Made by a program: the position numbers and the translations under genes | Notes under the pieces: generated by a model | What the model saw: only the letters and a program-made list of their open reading frames with translations | Told to the model about the DNA's origin: nothing | The model's database searches: none | Shown here: positions 25,249 through 36,280 of the stretch, one piece after another | Position numbering within the stretch: position 1 is the first letter of the stretch | Layout: each line of letters opens with the position of its first letter | From: Rachicladosporium sp. CCFEE 5018 | Lineage: Eukaryota; Ascomycota; Dothideomycetes; Cladosporiales; Cladosporiaceae | Direction: 5' to 3' | DNA length: 64,000 nt | NCBI GenBank assembly: GCA_002077045.2 | Contig: KZ111147.1 | Span: forward strand, 1,389,067 to 1,453,066

Positions 25249-25991
25249 CCGGGGAAGGGCATTGGAAGGGATGATAGTGTATGAGATACGACGGACGGAC
25301 CAGGGGGTTTGGGGCAGGATTGATAGTATGAGAGGGAGGGGAAGTACAAGAGCGTTTCAGCATCCCGTTTGGCGTTCGGCTAAGGGATCTCTGGGCGACA
25401 CGTCGACCCAGGAGTCCACTTATCAGATGGAGATACCATGTTGGATGCAAGGCACTGCGCTTAGTCTCCTTGGGTTTAGCGATAGCGTATATTCGAGTGT
25501 TACTATTGAGATGCATTGCCTCTGCTGTCCCCAACACGTTGTCACCCTTGGCCAGGTCAGCCCATCGAAGGGTCGTTGGTTCATGCAAGTTTACTTCTCA
25601 AGGTTATGCCAGCGTTGGTGGTGCTCACATATTCTTAGCTGCGGCGGTAAAGCCCTCCAAGAAAGGCGAAGCAGAACTACATCTCATCCATGTGGTGTTT
25701 CAAGGACGTAGTAGCATACTGCTTGACTACGGTAGTGGAACTCGACACGAGTACTCCCGACCATGCAGACTTCCCAAGATCCTGAGGGCTCAGAGAAGCA
25801 GACTTTATTGACGGTAACGAAGAAGTGCCCAAGACTTTGGGAATATAAGACTAAAGTCATTGTGCCTCTCAGCGACGGGATGTTTTCGTTGGTCGCTTTC
25901 GTTGTTTGATCGACATGACCACAAGCAAGGCAAACCAATACATGAGAAAATGCGCATTTTGTACATCTAACTTAGTCTATCCATCATGATC
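25249..25991. other. Convergent 3' flanks of RFX and YPK9 (copy 1)
   Basis: 743 bp between two genes that end toward each other. It should hold both 3' untranslated regions. A 149-codon plus-strand frame (25262-25711) overlaps a 159-codon minus-strand frame that runs into the RFX coding region, which is typical of shadow frames. Nothing further is seen. Confidence 0.45.
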
Positions 25992-28900
25992 TCATGTCCT
26001 CATGCCCTCCAATATGACCTTGTATTCCTTCCGCACCTTCTGCTTCCCACTAAGCCTCAATTTCAAGCGCCCTACTATGCCTGCGAGTCGCGGAAATAAC
26101 AGTTTCTCGGATAAGTATGAGCATGCGAACGCTCCCGTGGCGAGAACCAGGATGAAAATTCGGAAGTACTCGCTCATCCAAGTCAGCTCCATGAGTTCGT
26201 ACAGCCAAGGTGCCGGATCGAAGAGCATATACGAGCTGATGCCCAATGCGACCATCATAGTGGCGACGAAAGGGAGATTGCGCGCCATGCTCTCTCGGAA
26301 GGGTGGGCCGACACTGAGTACGACAGCCGAGAGGATGTACTGGTAGCAGGAGAGCAGGAAGAGGGTAGAGTTCTCGCTGTTGTTAGAGTTCGAGTGCTCT
26401 TTGTCCAAGACTGGTGGCCTATACCAGGGCTGCTGTCGAACAACTACCCAGGCGATGGCTTGTGTGAGGATGCAGATCGCTATCTGACCTAGCAAAGGCG
26501 TGAGAATCTTGCGCGACACCAAGGAGGCCGTAGGTCGCTTCTTGGCGAGCTCCGGGTAGGGTCCCGTCCAGCCCATGAAGATGGCTATAGGCAGGATAAG
26601 TAGGAGGTCGATGTACAAGAATTGGAAATCGCCTAGATTACTAGCCGAGGCGTACAAGAAACTGACGGACGTGAACTGGATGGCGGAGTACAGCGACATG
26701 TACTTGAAGCAGCTGAAGCTCGTGACCAGTGCGGCGCGACCCTCGCGGATGACTTCAGGCACGCAGCTGATGTCGAAGACGCGGCTCGTGAACGGCGCTG
26801 CGACCGAGGCTTCGGCTTCGGAGAGCGAGATGCCTACATCTGCAGCTTTGAGAGCGCCGCAGTCATTCGCGCCGTCGCCGCAGAAGCCAGCACAGTAGCC
26901 TATGCTCTGAAGCTTTTCGATCATCTCAGCTTTCTCGTCTGGCGACATGCGTGCAAAGACCTGCCCAATAACGAGCATCTCACGCATGACTTTCTCTGAG
27001 GCGAAGTCAACCATCCAGCGAAACACATCACCCGAGATAGCTGCAGAGTAGTTTCGCAAGTTCGAAACGTCGTAGGGCAGAGATGAGTCGTGGTCTGGAG
27101 GTGGAGGAAGCGGCTTCAGCGTATTCTCGTCGAGCTGATAGACCGGATTGTTCACGCTCTCCCATACGAGCCTCGCGAGAGGAGTTTGCGCGTTACCTTC
27201 TGCGAAATGGGGGACGAAGCAGTGAGCCGTAGGGTCGATGACTCCGGACTCTCTGGCGACGCTGATGGCCGTCAGGATGTTGTCTCCAGTGCACATGACT
27301 GTTCGGAGGTTCGCTTCCTTCAGCTCTTCGATGATGCCTGCTGTTGTGTCTTTGAGCTTATTTTCGAAGATGATGAAGCCGACGAACTCCAGATTTGACT
27401 CTGCTTCATCTCGCTTCATCTTCTGCATCTTGAGCCAGTTTAACTTGAAGATGTGCTTCGTTGCGCATGCTATGACACGGAAGCCGCGATGCGTATAGTG
27501 CGCAAGAAGATCCTCGTAGTCGGGAGGGAAGCTCTCTGGTCTGCAGATGTCCTTCATCGCTTCGGGTGCGCCTTTGACGTACACATCTCCGCTCTTGTCT
27601 CCGAACTGGCGGACGATGACAGACGCTCTTCGAAGCTGAGCGACGAACTCGAATTGTTTCAGCACACCGAGCTCGATCGCGCGTCGGCTGTTCGGTGAAT
27701 CACGCTCTTCATCAAGATCGAACTCCATACCTGGCGGTGGTCGCGCCACAGAAGGTGATAGGGATGTGTCCTCGTCGTCCTCGCCAGGGGCGGCAGTCCT
27801 TTCTGAGCCTTCCTCATACTGCCATCCAGTATACTCGAACATCTTCAGATCAAGGGGATCGCCGATAAACTCCCCGTCCACAATCCGCAATGAGTGGCAC
27901 GTTGCCATGGTGTACAATATCGCTTTGTTTGCATTGTAGTCCACGGTCGGATCCCGATCTATTGACGACCCTGGTAGTAAGCTGTTCGTATCACTTGACA
28001 TCTCGCCGAATCTGTTCAAGGGCCGCTGCACAACGCGCACGCCGAGCACGTCAAGCCCTTCTTCTGTAAGAGTACCGGTCTTGTCAAAGCACATGACATC
28101 AATCTTTCCACCCACGTTGACTCGCTGTGGACTGATGCAGAAGATCTGCTTCTTCTTTAGTCGAGACAGCGCAAAGTTCGTTCCGATCGTAAGTGTAGCA
28201 GGCAACGCGGGCGGCACCACAATCGTGATCAAATCGAGTGCGCGAACCACGATCAAATGCCACGCCAGCCCGAGTCGGATGAAATTGACGAAAGACGCTA
28301 TGAAGCCAATGCCCGCAATCCCGGCCATGACTGAGATGTACCGGAAGGAGTCGCGGTAGAATTTGAAGCCTGATGGCTTCGGAAAGAGCATCGATCGCAC
28401 AAGAGCGCCTTTGGTGGTGTTGAAACCAGTCCGCACAACAAGTGCGAGAGCTGCAGCCTCGTCATTCTTGTCGTCTTGCGGTCGTCGAGCTCGCACGATC
28501 TTCGTGCCGCTGAAGAGCATGTGTTTTGCCACCTCGGGATGGATGTTAAGAGCCGCCAAGTCTAGTAATTCGAGTGTCTCGTCCGTGATCGGTGACTTCG
28601 ATACAGGTACGGACTCGCCAGTCAACATGCTCTCATTGACAATGGCGTCTCCAGAAAGCAGCAGGCTGTCGCAGGGGAATTGTCCAAGATTCGGATCTGT
28701 AATTTCGTACACATCACCTGGTACCAGCTCGCCCGAGTCGACGTATCGCCAAAAGCCGCTCCGCAAAACGCGAATATCACACTCGAAGCGAGATATTTCG
28801 CGCAATCGCTTCATGGTCGCCTTCGTCTCGACCAGAGTTGTTGTGATGCTAACGAGCGAAATGACAAAAATGCAAGCAGCGTAGTAGTAATACTCGTCCA

Positions 28901-29927
28901 CAGACCACAAGAATAAGCTGGCAATCTGAAACACGTAGAACGGATGGAACGCCTCGTCCATCAATAGCTGACCTGTCGTCTTCTGCTCAATGTCGATGAC
29001 ATTGCCACCGAAGATGCGCTGTCTGATTTCCTGCTCGTCGCTGTCGATGCCAGATCGTACGGCAGTCGTGTCCGTCCACGCCGAATCCTGCCAAGAGTTG
29101 CCCGGCATAAACTTGTCCTTTACCGGATGGAAGCAGAATCGAATATATCGGTAGTCCAGTATACAGAGCTCGTCCATGATTGGGTCATCGTACTCGTCGA
29201 ATTCCTGGAGCTTGCCTTTGGCACCTGTGGAGAATACCGTTGACACCGCTTGACCAAATTCTACCTTCTCGACATCCTGTATGATCATCTCACCCCACTG
29301 ATTCTCCACCACTACCCAATCGCACTTGGCTAGAGGCGTCGAACGACCGACTATTCGCACGTACCACTTCGGCAGCCATCGGAAGATAAGGTAGCCGAGT
29401 CCAGCAGTCAGCACACAAATGCAGATGTAGACCGCGAAACCGATCAGCGAGCTTTTGAATCCTGCGACGACGATGGTCAAGTCCTCGGTGTGTATGTAGA
29501 TCTTCTGACTGACTCGTCCATCATGTCTGTATCCACTCACGTCTGAACTTGCGGAGTGGTGCCGTAGCAGAGGGCTCTCTAACGACGGTCGACTCTTCCT
29601 TGATCGACCTGAGGATCTCGAGCGTCGTGACGTTTTGGATGCTCCAGATGACTGCCGACTCCTAGTCGGCCGTTGGCTGGCTTCCTCCGAGTCTACCTCT
29701 GTGCTATTGTCATTGTCTTCGAATATGTCGTCGGGATGTAATTCCCGCCGTTCTTGCTCGTCCTCCTCGTCAATGACAGCCTCTTCTTCCGGCCATTCGT
29801 CCTCCGAATCGTAATCCCTCTCGTCCTCGAAGTAGGCGAAGCTTGCATTGGAATCGGATCGTCCTCGTCTGTGGGCGAACGCACTCGTTCCGGTTGGAAC
29901 GCTCTCTGACATCGGCCCACTGAACAT
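25992..29927 (-). CDS. YPK9: P5B-type ATPase Ypk9, vacuolar polyamine/cation transporter (copy 1)
   Basis: 1311-residue intronless P-type ATPase. Phosphorylation site DKTGT is at Asp615. The membrane motif PPALP at about 571-575 identifies the P5B branch (P5A has PPELP). TGES is at about 434 and the hinge GDGANDC near 1015. About ten or more hydrophobic segments are visible. The first 120 residues are acidic and Ser/Arg-rich, and a hydrophobic segment near 160-190 resembles the extra N-terminal membrane domain of the family. Yeast Ypk9 and human ATP13A2 sit in vacuole/lysosome membranes; ATP13A2 exports polyamines, and yeast Ypk9 protects against metals. It is convergent with RFX. Compared with copy 2 it has Asp in DSEDEWPE and Glu in QDVEKVEF. 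Confidence 0.95.
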   Translation of the reverse strand: MFSGPMSESVPTGTSAFAHRRGRSDSNASFAYFEDERDYDSEDEWPEEEAVIDEEDEQERRELHPDDIFEDNDNSTEVDSEEASQRPTRSRQSSGASKTSRRSRSSGRSRKSRPSLESPLLRHHSASSDVSGYRHDGRVSQKIYIHTEDLTIVVAGFKSSLIGFAVYICICVLTAGLGYLIFRWLPKWYVRIVGRSTPLAKCDWVVVENQWGEMIIQDVEKVEFGQAVSTVFSTGAKGKLQEFDEYDDPIMDELCILDYRYIRFCFHPVKDKFMPGNSWQDSAWTDTTAVRSGIDSDEQEIRQRIFGGNVIDIEQKTTGQLLMDEAFHPFYVFQIASLFLWSVDEYYYYAACIFVISLVSITTTLVETKATMKRLREISRFECDIRVLRSGFWRYVDSGELVPGDVYEITDPNLGQFPCDSLLLSGDAIVNESMLTGESVPVSKSPITDETLELLDLAALNIHPEVAKHMLFSGTKIVRARRPQDDKNDEAAALALVVRTGFNTTKGALVRSMLFPKPSGFKFYRDSFRYISVMAGIAGIGFIASFVNFIRLGLAWHLIVVRALDLITIVVPPALPATLTIGTNFALSRLKKKQIFCISPQRVNVGGKIDVMCFDKTGTLTEEGLDVLGVRVVQRPLNRFGEMSSDTNSLLPGSSIDRDPTVDYNANKAILYTMATCHSLRIVDGEFIGDPLDLKMFEYTGWQYEEGSERTAAPGEDDEDTSLSPSVARPPPGMEFDLDEERDSPNSRRAIELGVLKQFEFVAQLRRASVIVRQFGDKSGDVYVKGAPEAMKDICRPESFPPDYEDLLAHYTHRGFRVIACATKHIFKLNWLKMQKMKRDEAESNLEFVGFIIFENKLKDTTAGIIEELKEANLRTVMCTGDNILTAISVARESGVIDPTAHCFVPHFAEGNAQTPLARLVWESVNNPVYQLDENTLKPLPPPPDHDSSLPYDVSNLRNYSAAISGDVFRWMVDFASEKVMREMLVIGQVFARMSPDEKAEMIEKLQSIGYCAGFCGDGANDCGALKAADVGISLSEAEASVAAPFTSRVFDISCVPEVIREGRAALVTSFSCFKYMSLYSAIQFTSVSFLYASASNLGDFQFLYIDLLLILPIAIFMGWTGPYPELAKKRPTASLVSRKILTPLLGQIAICILTQAIAWVVVRQQPWYRPPVLDKEHSNSNNSENSTLFLLSCYQYILSAVVLSVGPPFRESMARNLPFVATMMVALGISSYMLFDPAPWLYELMELTWMSEYFRIFILVLATGAFACSYLSEKLLFPRLAGIVGRLKLRLSGKQKVRKEYKVILEGMRT

Positions 29928-29956
29928 CTACACCATGTCAGCATGTCCTCGTGTCC

Positions 29957-30056
29957 NNNNNNNNNNNNNNNNNNNNNNNNNNNNNNNNNNNNNNNNNNNN
30001 NNNNNNNNNNNNNNNNNNNNNNNNNNNNNNNNNNNNNNNNNNNNNNNNNNNNNNNN
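29957..30056. other. Assembly gap of exactly 100 Ns (gap 1)
   Basis: 100 undetermined bases, a common placeholder length for a gap of unknown size. It lies exactly between the two copies of duplicated block 1. Confidence 0.99.
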
Positions 30057-30855
30057 GCCCAATTGCGGGTATGGAGAGACCTACAAGATCCTTACATCCG
30101 AGATGCGAAGTCTGCTTGAGCCGCTACAAGCGCCGCCATATCAAGACGATCCATATAACTTCCAAGCTTACAGCTTCGAAGAGAATGGCGCTGGCTTTGC
30201 GTCGTATCTGCAGAACCAGATGAGCCGACCTGGCTCCGGGCCAAGCAATGTATCAACCGAGACGATTTTAGATCGATGGAGTGCCTTCATCTCGTCGCTT
30301 CCCTCGCGGTTTCCCAAGGCACAGACGAGGCTATTGTTGCACTGCGTTAGTGCGGTCGGTACAGCAGCGCTACGAGACATCACAATCGGCAACGGCCAAT
30401 CATACGGCCATTGGTGGGTCCTTAAGATCTTCGTGGACGAGATGTCCCTCTGGCTAGCCGAGATGGGCGGCTTTCTCCAGCCCGACTATACTCAAGCAAC
30501 TCAAACCCCAACCTGGGCACAGCACTCCCCTGTCATGGAGCACGGCCTCACGAATGGTCACCGAGCGCACGATCCGGCGCTCGACTCTCAGCACTATCCG
30601 TCTTTCCAGCAAAACAACTCGTTCGACGATATGCAGTCACGGCCACAGACAGCAGACTACCACAATCACAGTCAGCAATACCCTGTGAGGCCGCAGCAGC
30701 AGTCTCAACATGGGTTCATGTCGCGGCAACAGCAGCAGCAAGAAGCTGAGCTGGATGATTCGGGAATCGGAGGCATGGGGTTTGGCGACGAAGATGGGAA
30801 ATACGGACATGTTGAGGCAGGCGCACGGGATCGGGGCATAGCGTCTGGGAACTGA
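30057..30855 (+). pseudogene. RFX1: RFX transcription factor, 3' fragment after the gap (copy 2)
   Basis: Codes for the C-terminal 265 or so residues of the RFX protein, starting in frame at Pro-Asn-Cys-Gly-Tyr and ending at the same stop. The DNA-binding domain is absent because the sequence starts at the N gap. Two residues differ from copy 1 (Asp to Asn in DDPYNFQ, Glu to Gln in GGFLQPDY). It is most likely the end of an overlapping contig of the other haplotype rather than a true broken gene. Confidence 0.85.
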
Positions 30856-31598
30856 CCGGGGAAGGGCATTGGAAGGGATGATAGTGTATGAGATACGACG
30901 GACGGACCAGGGGGTTTGGGGCAGGATTGATAGTATGAGAGGGAGGGGAAGTACAAGAGCGTTTCAGCATCCCGTTTGGCGTTCGGCTAAGGGATCTCTG
31001 GGCGACACGTCGACCCAGGAGTCCACTTATCAGATGGAGATACCATGTTGGATGCAAGGCACTGCGCTTAGTCTCCTTGGGTTTAGCGATAGCGTATATT
31101 CGAGTGTTACTATTGAGATGCATTGCCTCTGCTGTCCCCAACACGTTGTCACCCTTGGCCAGGTCAGCCCATCGAAGGGTCGTTGGTTCATGCAAGTTTA
31201 CTTCTCAAGGTTATGCCAGCGTTGGTGGTGCTCACATATTCTTAGCTGCGGCGGTAAAGCCCTCCAAGAAAGGCGAAGCAGAACTACATCTCATCCATGT
31301 GGTGTTTCAAGGACGTAGTAGCATACTGCTTGACTACGGTAGTGGAACTCGACACGAGTACTCCCGACCATGCAGACTTCCCAAGATCCTGAGGGCTCAG
31401 AGAAGCAGACTTTATTGACGGTAACGAAGAAGTGCCCAAGACTTTGGGAATATAAGACTAAAGTCATTGTGCCTCTCAGCGACGGGATGTTTTCGTTGGT
31501 CGCTTTCGTTGTTTGATCGACATGACCACAAGCAAGGCAAACCAATACATGAGAAAATGCGCATTTTGTACATCTAACTTAGTCTATCCATCATGATC
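30856..31598. other. Convergent 3' flanks of RFX and YPK9 (copy 2)
   Basis: Same content as 25,249-25,991; I see no difference between the two. Nothing further is seen. Confidence 0.45.
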
Positions 31599-34500
31599 TC
31601 ATGTCCTCATGCCCTCCAATATGACCTTGTATTCCTTCCGCACCTTCTGCTTCCCACTAAGCCTCAATTTCAAGCGCCCTACTATGCCTGCGAGTCGCGG
31701 AAATAACAGTTTCTCGGATAAGTATGAGCATGCGAACGCTCCCGTGGCGAGAACCAGGATGAAAATTCGGAAGTACTCGCTCATCCAAGTCAGCTCCATG
31801 AGTTCGTACAGCCAAGGTGCCGGATCGAAGAGCATATACGAGCTGATGCCCAATGCGACCATCATAGTGGCGACGAAAGGGAGATTGCGCGCCATGCTCT
31901 CTCGGAAGGGTGGGCCGACACTGAGTACGACAGCCGAGAGGATGTACTGGTAGCAGGAGAGCAGGAAGAGGGTAGAGTTCTCGCTGTTGTTAGAGTTCGA
32001 GTGCTCTTTGTCCAAGACTGGTGGCCTATACCAGGGCTGCTGTCGAACAACTACCCAGGCGATGGCTTGTGTGAGGATGCAGATCGCTATCTGACCTAGC
32101 AAAGGCGTGAGAATCTTGCGCGACACCAAGGAGGCCGTAGGTCGCTTCTTGGCGAGCTCCGGGTAGGGTCCCGTCCAGCCCATGAAGATGGCTATAGGCA
32201 GGATAAGTAGGAGGTCGATGTACAAGAATTGGAAATCGCCTAGATTACTAGCCGAGGCGTACAAGAAACTGACGGACGTGAACTGGATGGCGGAGTACAG
32301 CGACATGTACTTGAAGCAGCTGAAGCTCGTGACCAGTGCGGCGCGACCCTCGCGGATGACTTCAGGCACGCAGCTGATGTCGAAGACGCGGCTCGTGAAC
32401 GGCGCTGCGACCGAGGCTTCGGCTTCGGAGAGCGAGATGCCTACATCTGCAGCTTTGAGAGCGCCGCAGTCATTCGCGCCGTCGCCGCAGAAGCCAGCAC
32501 AGTAGCCTATGCTCTGAAGCTTTTCGATCATCTCAGCTTTCTCGTCTGGCGACATGCGTGCAAAGACCTGCCCAATAACGAGCATCTCACGCATGACTTT
32601 CTCTGAGGCGAAGTCAACCATCCAGCGAAACACATCACCCGAGATAGCTGCAGAGTAGTTTCGCAAGTTCGAAACGTCGTAGGGCAGAGATGAGTCGTGG
32701 TCTGGAGGTGGAGGAAGCGGCTTCAGCGTATTCTCGTCGAGCTGATAGACCGGATTGTTCACGCTCTCCCATACGAGCCTCGCGAGAGGAGTTTGCGCGT
32801 TACCTTCTGCGAAATGGGGGACGAAGCAGTGAGCCGTAGGGTCGATGACTCCGGACTCTCTGGCGACGCTGATGGCCGTCAGGATGTTGTCTCCAGTGCA
32901 CATGACTGTTCGGAGGTTCGCTTCCTTCAGCTCTTCGATGATGCCTGCTGTTGTGTCTTTGAGCTTATTTTCGAAGATGATGAAGCCGACGAACTCCAGA
33001 TTTGACTCTGCTTCATCTCGCTTCATCTTCTGCATCTTGAGCCAGTTTAACTTGAAGATGTGCTTCGTTGCGCATGCTATGACACGGAAGCCGCGATGCG
33101 TATAGTGCGCAAGAAGATCCTCGTAGTCGGGAGGGAAGCTCTCTGGTCTGCAGATGTCCTTCATCGCTTCGGGTGCGCCTTTGACGTACACATCTCCGCT
33201 CTTGTCTCCGAACTGGCGGACGATGACAGACGCTCTTCGAAGCTGAGCGACGAACTCGAATTGTTTCAGCACACCGAGCTCGATCGCGCGTCGGCTGTTC
33301 GGTGAATCACGCTCTTCATCAAGATCGAACTCCATACCTGGCGGTGGTCGCGCCACAGAAGGTGATAGGGATGTGTCCTCGTCGTCCTCGCCAGGGGCGG
33401 CAGTCCTTTCTGAGCCTTCCTCATACTGCCATCCAGTATACTCGAACATCTTCAGATCAAGGGGATCGCCGATAAACTCCCCGTCCACAATCCGCAATGA
33501 GTGGCACGTTGCCATGGTGTACAATATCGCTTTGTTTGCATTGTAGTCCACGGTCGGATCCCGATCTATTGACGACCCTGGTAGTAAGCTGTTCGTATCA
33601 CTTGACATCTCGCCGAATCTGTTCAAGGGCCGCTGCACAACGCGCACGCCGAGCACGTCAAGCCCTTCTTCTGTAAGAGTACCGGTCTTGTCAAAGCACA
33701 TGACATCAATCTTTCCACCCACGTTGACTCGCTGTGGACTGATGCAGAAGATCTGCTTCTTCTTTAGTCGAGACAGCGCAAAGTTCGTTCCGATCGTAAG
33801 TGTAGCAGGCAACGCGGGCGGCACCACAATCGTGATCAAATCGAGTGCGCGAACCACGATCAAATGCCACGCCAGCCCGAGTCGGATGAAATTGACGAAA
33901 GACGCTATGAAGCCAATGCCCGCAATCCCGGCCATGACTGAGATGTACCGGAAGGAGTCGCGGTAGAATTTGAAGCCTGATGGCTTCGGAAAGAGCATCG
34001 ATCGCACAAGAGCGCCTTTGGTGGTGTTGAAACCAGTCCGCACAACAAGTGCGAGAGCTGCAGCCTCGTCATTCTTGTCGTCTTGCGGTCGTCGAGCTCG
34101 CACGATCTTCGTGCCGCTGAAGAGCATGTGTTTTGCCACCTCGGGATGGATGTTAAGAGCCGCCAAGTCTAGTAATTCGAGTGTCTCGTCCGTGATCGGT
34201 GACTTCGATACAGGTACGGACTCGCCAGTCAACATGCTCTCATTGACAATGGCGTCTCCAGAAAGCAGCAGGCTGTCGCAGGGGAATTGTCCAAGATTCG
34301 GATCTGTAATTTCGTACACATCACCTGGTACCAGCTCGCCCGAGTCGACGTATCGCCAAAAGCCGCTCCGCAAAACGCGAATATCACACTCGAAGCGAGA
34401 TATTTCGCGCAATCGCTTCATGGTCGCCTTCGTCTCGACCAGAGTTGTTGTGATGCTAACGAGCGAAATGACAAAAATGCAAGCAGCGTAGTAGTAATAC

Positions 34501-35534
34501 TCGTCCACAGACCACAAGAATAAGCTGGCAATCTGAAACACGTAGAACGGATGGAACGCCTCGTCCATCAATAGCTGACCTGTCGTCTTCTGCTCAATGT
34601 CGATGACATTGCCACCGAAGATGCGCTGTCTGATTTCCTGCTCGTCGCTGTCGATGCCAGATCGTACGGCAGTCGTGTCCGTCCACGCCGAATCCTGCCA
34701 AGAGTTGCCCGGCATAAACTTGTCCTTTACCGGATGGAAGCAGAATCGAATATATCGGTAGTCCAGTATACAGAGCTCGTCCATGATTGGGTCATCGTAC
34801 TCGTCGAATTCCTGGAGCTTGCCTTTGGCACCTGTGGAGAATACCGTTGACACCGCTTGACCAAATTCTACCTTCTTGACATCCTGTATGATCATCTCAC
34901 CCCACTGATTCTCCACCACTACCCAATCGCACTTGGCTAGAGGCGTCGAACGACCGACTATTCGCACGTACCACTTCGGCAGCCATCGGAAGATAAGGTA
35001 GCCGAGTCCAGCAGTCAGCACACAAATGCAGATGTAGACCGCGAAACCGATCAGCGAGCTTTTGAATCCTGCGACGACGATGGTCAAGTCCTCGGTGTGT
35101 ATGTAGATCTTCTGACTTACTCGTCCATCATGTCTGTATCCACTCACGTCTGAACTTGCGGAGTGGTGCCGTAGCAGAGGGCTCTCTAACGACGGTCGAC
35201 TCTTCCTTGATCGACCTGAGGATCTCGAGCGTCGTGACGTTTTGGATGCTCCAGATGACTGCCGACTCCTAGTCGGCCGTTGGCTGGCTTCCTCCGAGTC
35301 TACCTCTGTGCTATTGTCATTGTCTTCGAATATGTCGTCGGGATGTAGTTCCCGCCGTTCTTGCTCGTCCTCCTCGTCAATGACAGCCTCTTCTTCCGGC
35401 CATTCTTCCTCCGAATCGTAATCCCTCTCGTCCTCGAAGTAGGCGAAGCTTGCATTGGAATCGGATCGTCCTCGTCTGTGGGCGAACGCACTCGTTCCGG
35501 TTGGAACGCTCTCTGACATCGGCCCACTGAACAT
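31599..35534 (-). CDS. YPK9: P5B-type ATPase Ypk9 (copy 2)
   Basis: Complete 1311-residue copy with DKTGT, PPALP, TGES and GDGANDC intact. It differs from copy 1 by two residues, both in the N-terminal cytosolic part (Glu in DSEEEWPE, Lys in QDVKKVEF). Unlike copy 1 it keeps its full upstream region (35,535 onward), because this contig continues past the gene. It is probably the same locus as copy 1 on the other haplotype. Confidence 0.93.
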   Translation of the reverse strand: MFSGPMSESVPTGTSAFAHRRGRSDSNASFAYFEDERDYDSEEEWPEEEAVIDEEDEQERRELHPDDIFEDNDNSTEVDSEEASQRPTRSRQSSGASKTSRRSRSSGRSRKSRPSLESPLLRHHSASSDVSGYRHDGRVSQKIYIHTEDLTIVVAGFKSSLIGFAVYICICVLTAGLGYLIFRWLPKWYVRIVGRSTPLAKCDWVVVENQWGEMIIQDVKKVEFGQAVSTVFSTGAKGKLQEFDEYDDPIMDELCILDYRYIRFCFHPVKDKFMPGNSWQDSAWTDTTAVRSGIDSDEQEIRQRIFGGNVIDIEQKTTGQLLMDEAFHPFYVFQIASLFLWSVDEYYYYAACIFVISLVSITTTLVETKATMKRLREISRFECDIRVLRSGFWRYVDSGELVPGDVYEITDPNLGQFPCDSLLLSGDAIVNESMLTGESVPVSKSPITDETLELLDLAALNIHPEVAKHMLFSGTKIVRARRPQDDKNDEAAALALVVRTGFNTTKGALVRSMLFPKPSGFKFYRDSFRYISVMAGIAGIGFIASFVNFIRLGLAWHLIVVRALDLITIVVPPALPATLTIGTNFALSRLKKKQIFCISPQRVNVGGKIDVMCFDKTGTLTEEGLDVLGVRVVQRPLNRFGEMSSDTNSLLPGSSIDRDPTVDYNANKAILYTMATCHSLRIVDGEFIGDPLDLKMFEYTGWQYEEGSERTAAPGEDDEDTSLSPSVARPPPGMEFDLDEERDSPNSRRAIELGVLKQFEFVAQLRRASVIVRQFGDKSGDVYVKGAPEAMKDICRPESFPPDYEDLLAHYTHRGFRVIACATKHIFKLNWLKMQKMKRDEAESNLEFVGFIIFENKLKDTTAGIIEELKEANLRTVMCTGDNILTAISVARESGVIDPTAHCFVPHFAEGNAQTPLARLVWESVNNPVYQLDENTLKPLPPPPDHDSSLPYDVSNLRNYSAAISGDVFRWMVDFASEKVMREMLVIGQVFARMSPDEKAEMIEKLQSIGYCAGFCGDGANDCGALKAADVGISLSEAEASVAAPFTSRVFDISCVPEVIREGRAALVTSFSCFKYMSLYSAIQFTSVSFLYASASNLGDFQFLYIDLLLILPIAIFMGWTGPYPELAKKRPTASLVSRKILTPLLGQIAICILTQAIAWVVVRQQPWYRPPVLDKEHSNSNNSENSTLFLLSCYQYILSAVVLSVGPPFRESMARNLPFVATMMVALGISSYMLFDPAPWLYELMELTWMSEYFRIFILVLATGAFACSYLSEKLLFPRLAGIVGRLKLRLSGKQKVRKEYKVILEGMRT

Positions 35535-36280
35535 CTACACCATGTCAGCATGTCCTCGTGTCCTGGTGCTCAGGTAGTGCAAGCTGCGCAAGCGAATCGC
35601 TGAGGTACTGCGTCCGTGAGAGACTGTCCAGACTAGGCTATGTCTCTCAGCAAAACTGCACGTCGTCTCTTGATTGTCGTGGTCGAGCGCATAGGTGTAC
35701 AGGACGCTGCGAACATATGGCGAGTGAGAGAGGGATTCATACCTCGTCCTGCGCCATCTCGACATCATTGACGAAGCTTGCTCCCGACCTGGTGAAGTGA
35801 TCAGCCATGTACTACCGTGGCGCATATATCCCAATCGACGCACTCGCTGAAGTTCGAGGATCGTCGATACAAGCTCCGCCGACTCTCTTGCGAGGGTCGA
35901 CGGTAGTCATGACTTGGTCGTCCGACTGAAGACATGTCCGGCGCTATGAAGGAGCTAGGGCGTGATGTGTCGCCGACTGATGCACACTCCGCATCTTGAC
36001 GTCGCAAGTGAAGTTGACGGAGCGATGCAGCTTCGCAGTTAGTTGTCACGGCTCTGATAGCGACTTCGACTTCACTTTCTCGAATTGTCCCAACTGGGAC
36101 TAGCGCGATATTCGATGGTTCGCAGAAAGCTGCATGAACCTTTATCACTCTCTCTCTCCCGAAATTGCAACACTCCTCTGCTACTACTTGACAGTCATAG
36201 TAGTCGAATTCGACTCTGAGTCTCGTTGGAGTCGGCCTGGTGTAACACGACATTTCTAAGTCACCCTCTGATCCGCCATC
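35535..36280. promoter_or_regulatory. Divergent intergenic region between YPK9 and RBG1
   Basis: 746 bp between start codons that face away from each other, so it holds both promoters. The first 29 bp also occur in copy 1 before the gap. No motif is clear enough to mark. Confidence 0.45.

Larger units (their letters stand above)
24450..29956. repeat. Near-identical duplicated block 1, copy 1
   Basis: 5,507 bp that recur at 30,057-35,563 with a constant offset of 5,607 and no indels. It covers the 3' part of RFX and all of YPK9, and ends exactly at the N gap. Visible substitutions are at 24550, 24621, 24777, 24871, 24948, 29270, 29511, 29741 and 29799. Confidence 0.97.
30057..35563. repeat. 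Near-identical duplicated block 1, copy 2
   Basis: Repeats 24,450-29,956 base for base apart from nine visible substitutions. It begins at the gap in the middle of the RFX coding sequence. After 35,563 the sequence is new. Confidence 0.97.
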
